From positions 204,001-268,000 of the forward strand of contig NZ_CP104969.1 of NCBI RefSeq assembly GCF_025452195.1: a stretch of DNA of 64,000 nucleotides. The letters are read 5' to 3'. The notes under the pieces were generated by a model that was given only the letters and a program-made list of their open reading frames with translations, did not search any database and was not told the DNA's origin. Source of the DNA: Phyllobacterium zundukense. Its GTDB lineage: Bacteria; Pseudomonadota; Alphaproteobacteria; Rhizobiales; Rhizobiaceae. This document shows, in pieces, positions 1 to 8,256 of the stretch; within the stretch, counting starts at the first letter, position 1; every line of letters starts with the position of its first letter. The position numbers and the translations under genes were made by a program.

Positions 1-1230
1 TTCGAACCCGGCGGCATCGCGCTGGGTGAACGCCACATCCGCACCGATATCGGCCAATCATTTCCCCTGACCTTCTATGGCCCGAGGGGTACGATAAAAA
101 CGGTCAGCGCCGCTGCGGTGCTGGATGGCAAGCTTGAGGCCAAGGACGTTACCGGCAAGATCGTCGTTCTGGGAACGACGGTAACCGGCGGCGGCGACGT
201 TTTCCCGACACCATTTGATCAAGTACTTCCCGGCGTGGAGGTCATTTCAACGGCGATAGCTCAACTTGTAGCTGGCGATGCCACGATCCGCGATCGTCAT
301 ATCCGGCTTATCGATGCAGGCTTTGCTGTCGGTCTGCCGCTCGTTCTCGTGGGACTGCTCGCGTGGCGGCGCAGTATCATTGGCCTTGCCGCAATAGTCG
401 CCGTCGTCTGCGCATGGCTCGTCATCAACATGGTCGCGTTTGCAAATGGCATCTGGCTCAGCGCCGCAATTCCTATCACGGCTGCAGTTCCCCCACTGCT
501 CCTATTCGGAGCGAGCCAGCTCTTGCTAGATCGGCGCCGTGCGCAGCATTTTGCTCGGCAAAGCGCGATGCTGCAAAGCGTGCAGGCGCCGGGACTTGGA
601 AAATGGCTGGCAAGAAACCCCGATTTTCTGGCCGAGCCCGTTCGCCAGGACGCCGCCGTGGTTTTCATCGACCTTTCCGGATTTACCGGCCTCAGCGAGG
701 TCCTTGGACCAAACGCCACGCGCGAATTATTGAACGGCTTTTACGAGCTGGTAGACGAGGAAGTCGCGGCCTGCAACGGAACCATTACGAGTTTCATGGG
801 TGACGGCGCGATGATCCTTTTCGGCCTGCCGGAACCTGATCCGCAAGACGCGGCCAATGCCACGCTCTGCTGCATCAAGTTGTGCAACAGAACGAAACTA
901 TGGCTCGCCTCGCTTCCCGCGTCGACCGCTTCGCGCATCGGGTTCAAACTCGGTGCACATTTCGGCACAGTGGTTGCTTCGCGGCTCGGCGGCGGTGATC
1001 GCCAGCAGATCACCGCGACCGGAGATACGGTCAACGTCGCCAGCCGGCTCATGGAAGTGGCCAAGAAGAACCACGCGGAACTCGCGCTTACGACCGATAT
1101 CCTGCACATTGCAGGCCCGGACAGCGCGCCGTACAAGACTGGCGTTCTGAGCGGACCGCTCGAAACGGAAATACGCGGACGCTCCGGCTCGGTCACGATC
1201 TGGCTGTGGCGCAGCGACGACAAAATTTGA
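1..1230 (+). CDS. CHASE2-domain class III adenylate cyclase, 5' truncated
   Basis: The reading frame is open from base 1, so the start lies outside the window. The visible part begins in the C-terminal half of a CHASE2 sensor domain (GKIVVLGTT, then LPGVEVISTAIAQL). About three hydrophobic helices follow, then a class III nucleotide cyclase domain. In the cyclase domain the metal-binding segment VVFIDLSGFTGL, the FMGDGAMILFG hairpin and the late TGDTVNVASRL motif are all present, so both metal aspartates are kept and the domain should be active. The family makes cAMP from ATP at the inner membrane in response to a periplasmic or membrane signal. A cyclic-nucleotide-domain antiporter lies at 12.3-14.1 kb, but no link is shown. 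Confidence in the family is high; the ligand is unknown. Confidence 0.9.
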   Translation, partial: FEPGGIALGERHIRTDIGQSFPLTFYGPRGTIKTVSAAAVLDGKLEAKDVTGKIVVLGTTVTGGGDVFPTPFDQVLPGVEVISTAIAQLVAGDATIRDRHIRLIDAGFAVGLPLVLVGLLAWRRSIIGLAAIVAVVCAWLVINMVAFANGIWLSAAIPITAAVPPLLLFGASQLLLDRRRAQHFARQSAMLQSVQAPGLGKWLARNPDFLAEPVRQDAAVVFIDLSGFTGLSEVLGPNATRELLNGFYELVDEEVAACNGTITSFMGDGAMILFGLPEPDPQDAANATLCCIKLCNRTKLWLASLPASTASRIGFKLGAHFGTVVASRLGGGDRQQITATGDTVNVASRLMEVAKKNHAELALTTDILHIAGPDSAPYKTGVLSGPLETEIRGRSGSVTIWLWRSDDKI

Positions 1231-1296
1231 AAGATGGTGTAGGATTTCCGCTTGCGCCAACGTCCTTTGGTCGTGTCAATCAAATGGAGGTTTTCT

Positions 1297-1650
1297 ATGT
1301 CCTACGTCGATGGTTTCTTACTTGCCGTTCCTAAAGCGAAACTGGAAGCCTACAAGGAACTCGCCAGTTTGGCGGGAGAGGTCTGGAAAGAGCACGGCGC
1401 GCTCGCCTTTGTCGAGTGCGTCGCCGATGACGTACCCTATGGTGAACTTACTTCCTTCCCGCGGGCTGTACACGCAAAAGACGACGAGACCGTCGTCTTT
1501 TCCTGGATCGTTTACGAATCCCGCGAAAAGCGTGATGCCATCAATGCGAAGGTGATGGCGGACCCTCGCCTGAAAGGCGACATGGCCAGCATGCCGTTCG
1601 ACGGCAAGCGCATGATCTTTGGCGGATTTTCACCTATCGTGGAGCTATAA
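1297..1650 (+). CDS. DUF1428 family protein
   Basis: Encodes 117 residues starting at an ATG with a clear GGAGG about six bases upstream; a TTG further upstream was not used. The opening MSYVDGFLLAVPKAKLEAY, the internal YGELTSFPRAV and the end KRMIFGGFSP match the small DUF1428 family of dimeric alpha/beta-barrel (EthD/antibiotic-monooxygenase-like fold) proteins. No catalytic residue or substrate can be assigned. It stands alone between the cyclase and the oxidase operon and has its own ribosome site, so it is probably monocistronic. The family call is good; the function is unknown. Confidence 0.85.
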   Translation: MSYVDGFLLAVPKAKLEAYKELASLAGEVWKEHGALAFVECVADDVPYGELTSFPRAVHAKDDETVVFSWIVYESREKRDAINAKVMADPRLKGDMASMPFDGKRMIFGGFSPIVEL

Positions 1651-1672
1651 CCGGGCCAATATTCCGCTCAGG

Positions 1673-1699
1673 CGCCGCGCCGGCAATGACGGCGCGGCG
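1673..1699. terminator. Strong GC hairpin after DUF1428 gene
   Basis: A perfect 10-bp inverted repeat (CGCCGCGCCG and its complement) with a 7-base loop sits 22 bases past the DUF1428 stop. There is no T-run after it, so it may stabilise the transcript end instead of acting as a classical intrinsic terminator. The rest of the gap to the oxidase operon (to 1860) shows nothing else I can name. Confidence 0.5.
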
Positions 1700-1860
1700 A
1701 TGAAACGACAGTAAATTCCAGCGACGTTTCCGATATTCTGTGCACCGATACTTTCGATGAGACGACTACCTGTATTTCTCGTTTATGAAATGCTAGGGTG
1801 AGGTTCTACGGATTGCGAGTTCATGTCCACAGCCGATTCCGGCAGGGAGGGGACAATAGA

Positions 1861-2679
1861 ATGGCTGTAGTCTTAATTCTTGCTTTTGTTGCAGTTGCGT
1901 CAGTCTTGTTTCATCTTTTGAGTCCCTGGTGGTGGACGCCGATCGCGTCCAATTGGCAATACATCGATAATACAATCATCATTACTTTCTGGATCACCGG
2001 TTTCGTGTTCGTCGCGGTGGTCTTGTTCGTCGCATATTGCGTCTGGCGTTTCCGCCACAAGCCGGGAAACCGTGCGCATTATGAGCCGGAAAACAGGAAG
2101 CTTGAATTCTGGCTCGCCACGGTGACCACCATCGGCGTTGTCGCCATGCTTGCGCCCGGTTTGTTCGTATGGGACCGTTTCATCAATGTGCCGAGCGATG
2201 CGACCGAAGTTGAAGTCGTGGGCCAACAGTGGCTCTGGAGCTTCCGGTTGCCCGGAGCCAATGGCAAGCTCGGAACGTCGGAAACACGCGATATCACCGC
2301 GGAAAATCCGCTCGGCGTGAACAAGAACGACAGCGCGGGCCTCGACGACATCATCATTCAGGGCGGCGAACTGCATCTTCCGATCGGAAAGCCCGTAAAG
2401 ATGGTGCTGCGCTCGGTCGATGTCCTGCATAATTTCTACGTTCCGGAATTCCGGGCGAAGATGGACATGGTGCCCGGCATGGTCACCTATTTCTGGATTA
2501 CCCCGACACGAACGGGCACGTTCGAAGTGCTTTGTGCCGAGCTTTGTGGGGTCGGGCACCCGCAAATGCGTGGAACGGTGGTGGTCGATAACGAGGCCGA
2601 CTATCAAACCTGGCTGCAGCAGCAGCAGACATTCACGCAGATGATGGCAGCATCCGGAGAACCACAGACGGCACAGTGA
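1861..2679 (+). CDS. coxM: Cytochrome c oxidase subunit II (CoxM type)
   Basis: Encodes 272 residues. The ATG at 1861 follows GGGAGGGG; an upstream GTG in frame at 1798 lacks a comparable site. Two N-terminal membrane helices lead into a periplasmic cupredoxin domain. The CuA ligands are visible: a His in DVLHNFYVPEF, then CAELCGVGHPQM, which gives the C-x3-C-x3-H-x2-M arrangement. WLWSFRLPG is the usual aromatic segment for electron entry from cytochrome c. The CuA site makes this a cytochrome c oxidase and not a quinol oxidase. It is the first gene of a five-gene operon. The order (II, I, III, III-like) matches the alternative oxidase operon coxMNOP described in Bradyrhizobium, hence the symbol. 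Confidence 0.9.
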   Translation: MAVVLILAFVAVASVLFHLLSPWWWTPIASNWQYIDNTIIITFWITGFVFVAVVLFVAYCVWRFRHKPGNRAHYEPENRKLEFWLATVTTIGVVAMLAPGLFVWDRFINVPSDATEVEVVGQQWLWSFRLPGANGKLGTSETRDITAENPLGVNKNDSAGLDDIIIQGGELHLPIGKPVKMVLRSVDVLHNFYVPEFRAKMDMVPGMVTYFWITPTRTGTFEVLCAELCGVGHPQMRGTVVVDNEADYQTWLQQQQTFTQMMAASGEPQTAQ

Positions 2680-2728
2680 AAACGGCACCGCTCTTCGGGA
2701 GAAAGAGCGAACACAGGGAGGGCAATAG

Positions 2729-4507
2729 ATGGTCAATATTCCATCCAGCATCAACGACCCCATTCCGGCAGCGGAAGTCGAAGATGTGGAGCTTTATCAC
2801 CCGCATAGCTGGTGGACGACCTACGTCTTCAGCCAGGACGCCAAAGTCATCGCCATCCAGTATTCGCTGACAGCCATTTCGATTGGCCTCGTTGCGCTTG
2901 TGCTTTCCTGGCTGATGCGGCTGCAGCTTGCCTACCCCGGCGTTTTCGCCTTCATCGATGCCGACCGCTACTACCAGTTCATCACCATGCACGGCATGAT
3001 CATGGTGATTTATCTCCTGACTGCGCTCTTCCTGGGTGGTTTTGGCAATTACCTGATCCCGCTGATGCTCGGAGCACGGGACATGGTGTTTCCCTACGCA
3101 AATATGTTGAGCTACTGGATTTACCTTCTTGCCGTGCTTGTTCTCGTCGCGGGATTCTTCGTACCAGGTGGACCAACGGGGGCAGGCTGGACCCTTTATC
3201 CACCGCAAGCGGTGCTTTCCGGCACGCCGGGCGGGCAGGACTGGGGCATCATCCTGATGCTGAGTTCGCTGATCCTGTTCATCATCGGTTTCACCATGGG
3301 CGGATTGAATTATGTCGTGACCGTTCTGCAAGGTCGGGCGCGTGGCATGACATTGATGCGCATGCCCTTGACGATCTGGGGCATTTTCACCGCGACGGTC
3401 ATGGCGCTGCTTGCCTTCCCTGCCCTGTTCGTCGCCTCGGTCATGATGCTGTTCGACCGCGTCCTCGGCACGAGCTTCTTCATGCCTGCAATCGTCGAGA
3501 TGGGTACACAACTGCAACATGGTGGCGGCAGTCCGATCCTCTTCCAGCACCTGTTCTGGTTCTTCGGCCATCCGGAAGTCTATATCGTCGCCTTGCCCGC
3601 CTTTGGTATCGTGTCGGACCTTATCAGCGTACATGCTCGCAAGAATATCTTCGGGTACCGGATGATGGTCTGGGCGATCGTGGTCATCGGTGCGCTGAGC
3701 TTCGTTGTCTGGGCACACCACATGTATGTGAGCGGCATGAATCCCAACTTCGGGTTCTTCTTCGCAACGACAACCTTGATCATCGCGGTTCCCACCGCCA
3801 TCAAGGTCTATAACTGGGTGCTCACACTATGGCGCGGCGATATTCACCTGACGATACCCATGCTATTCGCGCTCGGCTTCATCGTTACATTCGTCAATGG
3901 GGGATTGACGGGACTGTTTCTCGGCAATGTCGTCGTGGATGTTCCGCTTTCCGATACGATGTTCGTCGTTGCGCATTTTCACATGGTGATGGGCGTTGCG
4001 CCAATCATGGTGATCTTCGGCGCGATCTACCATTGGTATCCAAAGATCACTGGGCGAATGCTGGATGAAACCATGGGGCGGATTCACTTCTGGGTGACGT
4101 TCCTCGGCGCCTATCTGATCTTCTTCCCGATGCACTATCTTGGTCTGCTGGGGGCTCCGCGCCGCTACTACGAACTCGGCGAATCCGTGGTCAACCCGCC
4201 ATCGGCCCATGACTTGAATATCTTCATCACGCTGATGGCGCTGACTGTCGGTGCCGCACAGGTCCTGTTCCTGTTCAATGCCGCCTGGAGCCTTCGCAGA
4301 GGCAAGGACGCCGGGGGAAATCCCTGGCGCGCAACCACGCTCGAATGGCAGACGCCGACGACACCGCCGCCGCATGGCAATTTTGGCAAGGAACTGCCGG
4401 TCGTCTACCGCTGGGCCTATGATTACAGTGTTCCTGGCGCTCCGGAGGATTTCATTCCGCAGAATGAGCCGGATCCTGAAAACCGGTCGCGAGAACACGC
4501 ATCATGA
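2729..4507 (+). CDS. coxN: Cytochrome c oxidase subunit I (CoxN type)
   Basis: Encodes 592 residues with the twelve-helix heme-copper oxidase core. Visible landmarks are His88 (heme a), the D-pathway asparagines and Asp118 in GGFGNYLIPLMLGARDMVFP, the CuB/Tyr motif HPEVY at 281-285 with Glu283, the His pair 330-331, and the heme pair in VAHFHMVMG. YPP near 157-159 is also standard. One position differs: where A1-type oxidases read xxEFKTPML, this protein has HLTIPML, so the K-pathway lysine appears to be Thr375. The ATG lies 8-9 bases past AGGGAGG. The end overlaps the coxO start by four bases, indicating translational coupling. No heme a synthase or assembly factor gene is present in the window. 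Confidence 0.9.
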   Translation: MVNIPSSINDPIPAAEVEDVELYHPHSWWTTYVFSQDAKVIAIQYSLTAISIGLVALVLSWLMRLQLAYPGVFAFIDADRYYQFITMHGMIMVIYLLTALFLGGFGNYLIPLMLGARDMVFPYANMLSYWIYLLAVLVLVAGFFVPGGPTGAGWTLYPPQAVLSGTPGGQDWGIILMLSSLILFIIGFTMGGLNYVVTVLQGRARGMTLMRMPLTIWGIFTATVMALLAFPALFVASVMMLFDRVLGTSFFMPAIVEMGTQLQHGGGSPILFQHLFWFFGHPEVYIVALPAFGIVSDLISVHARKNIFGYRMMVWAIVVIGALSFVVWAHHMYVSGMNPNFGFFFATTTLIIAVPTAIKVYNWVLTLWRGDIHLTIPMLFALGFIVTFVNGGLTGLFLGNVVVDVPLSDTMFVVAHFHMVMGVAPIMVIFGAIYHWYPKITGRMLDETMGRIHFWVTFLGAYLIFFPMHYLGLLGAPRRYYELGESVVNPPSAHDLNIFITLMALTVGAAQVLFLFNAAWSLRRGKDAGGNPWRATTLEWQTPTTPPPHGNFGKELPVVYRWAYDYSVPGAPEDFIPQNEPDPENRSREHAS

Positions 4508-5208
4508 GCGCAATCCTGATCTTTCTGGCGGGGCTGGCGTCGATCATCATCTGGTGGATGGCGCAGCAGCGGCTGATGTCAAAACCGTGGCTGGAGTCCG
4601 CGCGCGCCAGCGACATTTTCCCGGTTACCCGGTCACCGATACCGACCGTAAAAATCGGCCTCGGCGTATTTCTCGCCGTGGTCGGCGCGTTGTTCACGCT
4701 TTTCATCAGCGCCTACTTCATGCGCATGGGATTGCAGGATTGGTGGGCCATTCCCCTGCCCGGCGTCCTCTGGGTCAATACGGCTGCGCTTGTCGTGAGC
4801 AGCATTGCCCTGGAGATGGCAAAATCCTCGGCACAGCAAAACGACGCCAACGCCATGAAAATCGCGCTTCTTGCAAGTTTCGTAACCGCCATCGGCTTCC
4901 TGGCCGGACAGCTGTTTGCGTGGCGCGAGCTGGTGTCTGAGGGCTATGTCCTCGCCGACAATCCCGCCAACAGCTTTTTCTATCTGATTACGGGAATGCA
5001 CGGACTGCACATTCTCGGCGGTCTCCTGGTGCTCAGCCGGACCACGTTCAACGTATGGCAGGGCGAACCGCCGAAAGAAGCACGGCTCAGCATCGAACTG
5101 TGCGCCATGTACTGGCATTTCATGCTCATCGTCTGGCTGGTCATCTTTGCGCTGTTCGCGGGCTGGGCCAATGACTTCGTCGATATCTGCCGGCAACTGC
5201 TGACCTGA
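4504..5208 (+). CDS. coxO: Cytochrome c oxidase subunit III (CoxO type)
   Basis: Encodes 234 residues and starts in an ATGA overlap with coxN. Several hydrophobic helices are present with subunit III landmarks: an F-AWRELVSEG segment, TGMHGLHILGG and a final LCAMYWHFMLIVWL. Subunit III supports proton uptake and stability of the oxidase core and carries no redox centre. It is a complete protein and not half of a split gene, because the next gene repeats the same set of motifs. Paired subunit III genes are known for coxMNOP-type operons. Confidence 0.88.
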   Translation: MSAILIFLAGLASIIIWWMAQQRLMSKPWLESARASDIFPVTRSPIPTVKIGLGVFLAVVGALFTLFISAYFMRMGLQDWWAIPLPGVLWVNTAALVVSSIALEMAKSSAQQNDANAMKIALLASFVTAIGFLAGQLFAWRELVSEGYVLADNPANSFFYLITGMHGLHILGGLLVLSRTTFNVWQGEPPKEARLSIELCAMYWHFMLIVWLVIFALFAGWANDFVDICRQLLT

Positions 5209-5216
5209 GGTTGAAG

Positions 5217-5939
5217 ATGACTCAAATCGTGGAAACCGAAACCAGAATATCCCCGTCCCGGCCCGACGGCCTGAGCGGCTTCGCTTCAGACTGGGCTTCC
5301 GATCAGCGAACATTCAAGAATGTCTCCTGGGGGAAGGCCATGATGTGGATATTCCTTCTCAGCGATACGTTCGTCTTCGGTTGTTTCCTGCTGGCCTATA
5401 TGAGCGCCCGCATGTCGACGACTGTTCCCTGGCCTAATCCGAGCGAGGTTTTCGCGCTCAATATCGGCGGAACTGAAGTTCCCCTGATTTTGATCGCAAT
5501 CATGACGTTCGTTCTCATCAGCAGCAGCGGTACGATGGCTATGGCCGTTAATTTCGGCTACCGGCGCGACCGCCGCAAGACGGCGCTGTTGATGTTGCTG
5601 ACCGCATTTTTTGGCGCAACTTTTGTCGGGATGCAGGCTTTCGAATGGACCAAGCTGATCTCCGAAGGGGTTCGTCCATGGGGAAATCCATGGGGCGCTC
5701 CGCAGTTTGGTTCAACTTTTTTCATGATCACCGGCTTTCACGGCACACACGTTACAATCGGCGTCATCTTCCTGCTCATCATAGCCCGGAAGGTTTGGCG
5801 CGGCGATTTTGACACGGAGAAACGCGGCTTTTTCACCAGCCGGAAGGGCCACTATGAGATCGTCGAAATCACCGGCCTCTATTGGCACTTCGTCGATCTG
5901 GTCTGGGTTTTCATTTTCGCATTCTTCTATCTGTGGTGA
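5217..5939 (+). CDS. coxP: Second cytochrome c oxidase subunit III paralogue (CoxP type)
   Basis: Encodes 240 residues. The ATG at 5217 comes eight bases after the coxO stop; a TTG two codons earlier is less likely. It has its own subunit III landmarks: AFEWTKLISEG, TGFHGTHVTIG and GLYWHFVDLVWVFIF. The VDLVWVF ending is closer to canonical CtaE than the coxO ending is. The protein has an extra hydrophilic N-terminus of about 40 residues. The two paralogues differ enough in sequence to suggest separate roles in one complex and not a recent duplication. Confidence 0.88.
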   Translation: MTQIVETETRISPSRPDGLSGFASDWASDQRTFKNVSWGKAMMWIFLLSDTFVFGCFLLAYMSARMSTTVPWPNPSEVFALNIGGTEVPLILIAIMTFVLISSSGTMAMAVNFGYRRDRRKTALLMLLTAFFGATFVGMQAFEWTKLISEGVRPWGNPWGAPQFGSTFFMITGFHGTHVTIGVIFLLIIARKVWRGDFDTEKRGFFTSRKGHYEIVEITGLYWHFVDLVWVFIFAFFYLW

Positions 5940-5950
5940 GGGCTCCAATC

Positions 5951-6286
5951 ATGGCACAACCGGCAGCACATACGGAACATCAAGAGCATCCGATCAAGCT
6001 CTATCTCGTCGTTTGGGGTCTGCTCTTCGTCCTGAGCCTATTCTCTTATATGGTCGACTACATTGGTCTTCACGGCTATCTGCGGTGGTCGCTTATCCTG
6101 CTTTTCATGATTCTCAAGGCGGGGCTGATCATCGCGATTTTCATGCATATGGCATGGGAAAGGCTGGCTCTCATCTATGCCATCCTGCTACCGCCGGTCC
6201 TTGTGCTGGTATTCGTGGCGCTGATGGTTTCGGAATCGCACTACGTACTGCTCAGCCGGATGACCTTCTTCGGCACCGGGCCGTAA
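5951..6286 (+). CDS. Bacterial cytochrome c oxidase subunit IV-like small membrane protein
   Basis: Encodes 111 residues: a His/Glu-rich hydrophilic N-terminus of about 17 residues and three hydrophobic helices (YLVVWGLLFVLSLFSYMV, the LRWSLILLFMILKAGLIIAIFMH region, and the last 30 residues). The KAGLIIAIFMHM segment is typical of the prokaryotic COX4/CyoD-like accessory subunit. It starts 11 bases after coxP and closes the operon. It probably helps assembly or CuB site stability; no cofactor ligand is visible. Confidence 0.82.
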   Translation: MAQPAAHTEHQEHPIKLYLVVWGLLFVLSLFSYMVDYIGLHGYLRWSLILLFMILKAGLIIAIFMHMAWERLALIYAILLPPVLVLVFVALMVSESHYVLLSRMTFFGTGP

Positions 6287-6296
6287 GTAAAAACAA

Positions 6297-6330
6297 AAAG
6301 GCGGCACCCTTTCGGCACCGCCCCTTTAGC
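6297..6330. terminator. Weak bidirectional terminator between convergent genes
   Basis: GGCGG and CCGCC pair around an imperfect inner stem. An A-rich run lies on the left, which is a T-run for the minus strand, and CCCCTTT lies on the right. It sits between the end of the oxidase operon and the convergent DUF2189 gene. The stem is short, so confidence is limited. Confidence 0.4.
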
Positions 6331-6342
6331 ACACTTGCTTAA

Positions 6343-7185
6343 CTATCGCCGGACGCGAGGTTTCGCCAGATTCTGGACTTCCGCGCTAGGAAGCGGTGCG
6401 ACAACCTTGCGGTAAAGATGCCATGTCGCATGGCCGAGTACCGGGATGAAGATTGCCAGGCCGACGAAAAGTGTCAAGAAGCCGACGAAAAGCAACGCGG
6501 CCACTATCAAGCCCCACAATATCATCGGTATCGGATTGGCGAGCACAGACTTGATCGATGTCACAATTGCAGCCAACGCACCCACGTCCCGATCGAGAAG
6601 GAGCGGGAAGGTGACGACGGTGGTGCATAGAACAACGACGGAAAAGACAAATCCAATCGCGTTGCCGAGGATGATCATCCGCCAGCCTTCAGATGTGTTG
6701 AACACCTGGTTCAGGAAGGCACTGATCGATTCCGGCGCTGCAGGACCGAAAAGGCTCACGTAAAGCGCTTGGGCGGTAAGCAGCCATACGATGAAGATCG
6801 CAAAGAGCAATACACCGACGGCAAAGATGGATGGCATGGCGGGCGATCGCCTGACCTCAAGTGCGTGCTGCCATGATGTATCGAGGCCAAGTTCCCGCCT
6901 GCGGCTGATCTCATAGAGACCGAGCGCTGCAAACGGACCGATCAACGCAAAACCTGACATCAGCGGAAACAGGATCGGCAGCGCGTTGGCTCCCGACGAC
7001 CAGCGCGCCAATACCAGGCCAGCGACAGGATAGATCAGGCAGAGGAAAACATAATGGGAGGGCTTCTCCCAAAAATCGTCGAACCCTTGACGAAGCGCAG
7101 CAAAAACATCCGCCACGCTGATTTTACGCACCTCAGGATAGGCGCTGGTATCATTTGCGCCAGCGATCACATGAAATTGTGCCAT
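6343..7185 (-). CDS. DUF2189 family integral membrane protein
   Basis: Encodes 280 residues. I chose the ATG at 7185 (MAQFHVIAG) because GGGAGA lies just upstream; the longer open frame has no ribosome site. A cytoplasmic N-terminus with VRKISVADVFAALRQGFDDF is followed by about six hydrophobic helices. The N-terminal segment and the FPLLLDRDVG loop match DUF2189, a family of inner-membrane proteins found next to respiratory oxidases in alphaproteobacteria. No catalytic motif is seen. It converges on the oxidase operon, so it is not part of that transcript. The 151-base gap upstream to otsB contains its promoter but no motif I can name. Confidence 0.82.
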   Translation of the reverse strand: MAQFHVIAGANDTSAYPEVRKISVADVFAALRQGFDDFWEKPSHYVFLCLIYPVAGLVLARWSSGANALPILFPLMSGFALIGPFAALGLYEISRRRELGLDTSWQHALEVRRSPAMPSIFAVGVLLFAIFIVWLLTAQALYVSLFGPAAPESISAFLNQVFNTSEGWRMIILGNAIGFVFSVVVLCTTVVTFPLLLDRDVGALAAIVTSIKSVLANPIPMILWGLIVAALLFVGFLTLFVGLAIFIPVLGHATWHLYRKVVAPLPSAEVQNLAKPRVRR

Positions 7186-7336
7186 GAGCAATTCTCCCAA
7201 TCTCGTTTCGAGCGGGAAAGGCACCAGTGGTACCATGCTAGAGGCGGTACCAACGGACCTAAACCTGCACAAGACAAAACATACGCGAATCGGAAAAATT
7301 AAGCCAGAGACAAGGTGGTCACTCAGCGGGGCAAAA

Positions 7337-8107
7337 TCATTGCCGAGCCACCATCGTGGCGATCCATGATCGCACGGTATCTGCGGAGTCCAGCTTGAAT
7401 TCGGCAATGCTCTCGAAAGGCGGATCGCCCACTCTCACCGAGCGTCCCCCCGTTTCGTTGGCAAAGCGGAACATGGTTTCGTCAGTCAGATCGTCGCCCA
7501 TGACGAGAAGCTTGCGCCCTGCATAGGGTGCGGTCTCCATGAAATGCGCGACCGCGATGCCTTTATTGGTTCCGGCAGGCCCAATTTCGATGACCATCTT
7601 CCCGTCCTGGCGCTTCCACCCATAACCGAGATCCTTGACCAGGCCGTCGACCGCATGCGCGGCGGGAATGGCTGCTTCCGGGACCTGCCGGTAGTGCACG
7701 GCGAGCCCCAGACCCTTGTCTTCGATCACCATACCCGGCCATCGGCTCGCAAATTTCTGCAGCATCATGCGCGGGCGGTCGAGCGCCGCTGCTTCAATCC
7801 CCTTTCGGAGAATTTCCGCATTTTCCCTGCGGATTTCCGCGCCATGCAGACCCGCAACGGTGAAGTGGTAGGGTTCAAACATCGCATCGACTGCAGCGAT
7901 GGAACGGCCGGTCACAAGTGCCATGGCACCATCTGCCTTTTGTGACAGCTTCATGAGTTGAGATGGTAACTCCGGAGGAACGACGATGCTTTCAGGCGTT
8001 GCCGCAAGATCAATAAGCGTGCCATCAATGTCTATGAAGAGCGCCCAACCATTCAGATCGTCAGGCAGTGGGTGATTTGCAGTATCAACCGCCGTGCTCG
8101 GCTGCAT
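7337..8107 (-). CDS. otsB: Trehalose-6-phosphate phosphatase
   Basis: Encodes 256 residues from the ATG at 8107, which has AGGAAAGAGA upstream; an in-frame ATG at 8149 is possible. It belongs to the HAD superfamily: the nucleophile motif FIDIDGTLIDLA is near residue 25, ALVTGRS supplies motif II, and MGDDLTDETMF is the late metal-binding motif. The cap-domain segment HGAEIRR is typical of OtsB. The enzyme removes phosphate from trehalose-6-phosphate to give trehalose in the cytoplasm. It is transcribed divergently from otsA across a gap of about 150 bases, so the two steps of one pathway probably share a control region. Confidence 0.93.
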   Translation of the reverse strand: MQPSTAVDTANHPLPDDLNGWALFIDIDGTLIDLAATPESIVVPPELPSQLMKLSQKADGAMALVTGRSIAAVDAMFEPYHFTVAGLHGAEIRRENAEILRKGIEAAALDRPRMMLQKFASRWPGMVIEDKGLGLAVHYRQVPEAAIPAAHAVDGLVKDLGYGWKRQDGKMVIEIGPAGTNKGIAVAHFMETAPYAGRKLLVMGDDLTDETMFRFANETGGRSVRVGDPPFESIAEFKLDSADTVRSWIATMVARQ

Positions 8108-8256
8108 ATCTCTTTCCTTTGCTCGAACTCCCATCATTGAAGAACTCAACCGGCCCTGAATCGTTCAATGAAAGTTGGCTTGATGCCGACTTTTTCCGGA
8201 ACCATCAAGCCTTTGAGGAGTTGGTTAGAGTCCTGACTGCATGCAAGGGACATCTT

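Noticed and set aside
4504..5939. Idea that coxO and coxP are one subunit III gene split by mutation
   Set aside because: Each has a full set of subunit III motifs and about 235-240 residues, so they are paralogues.
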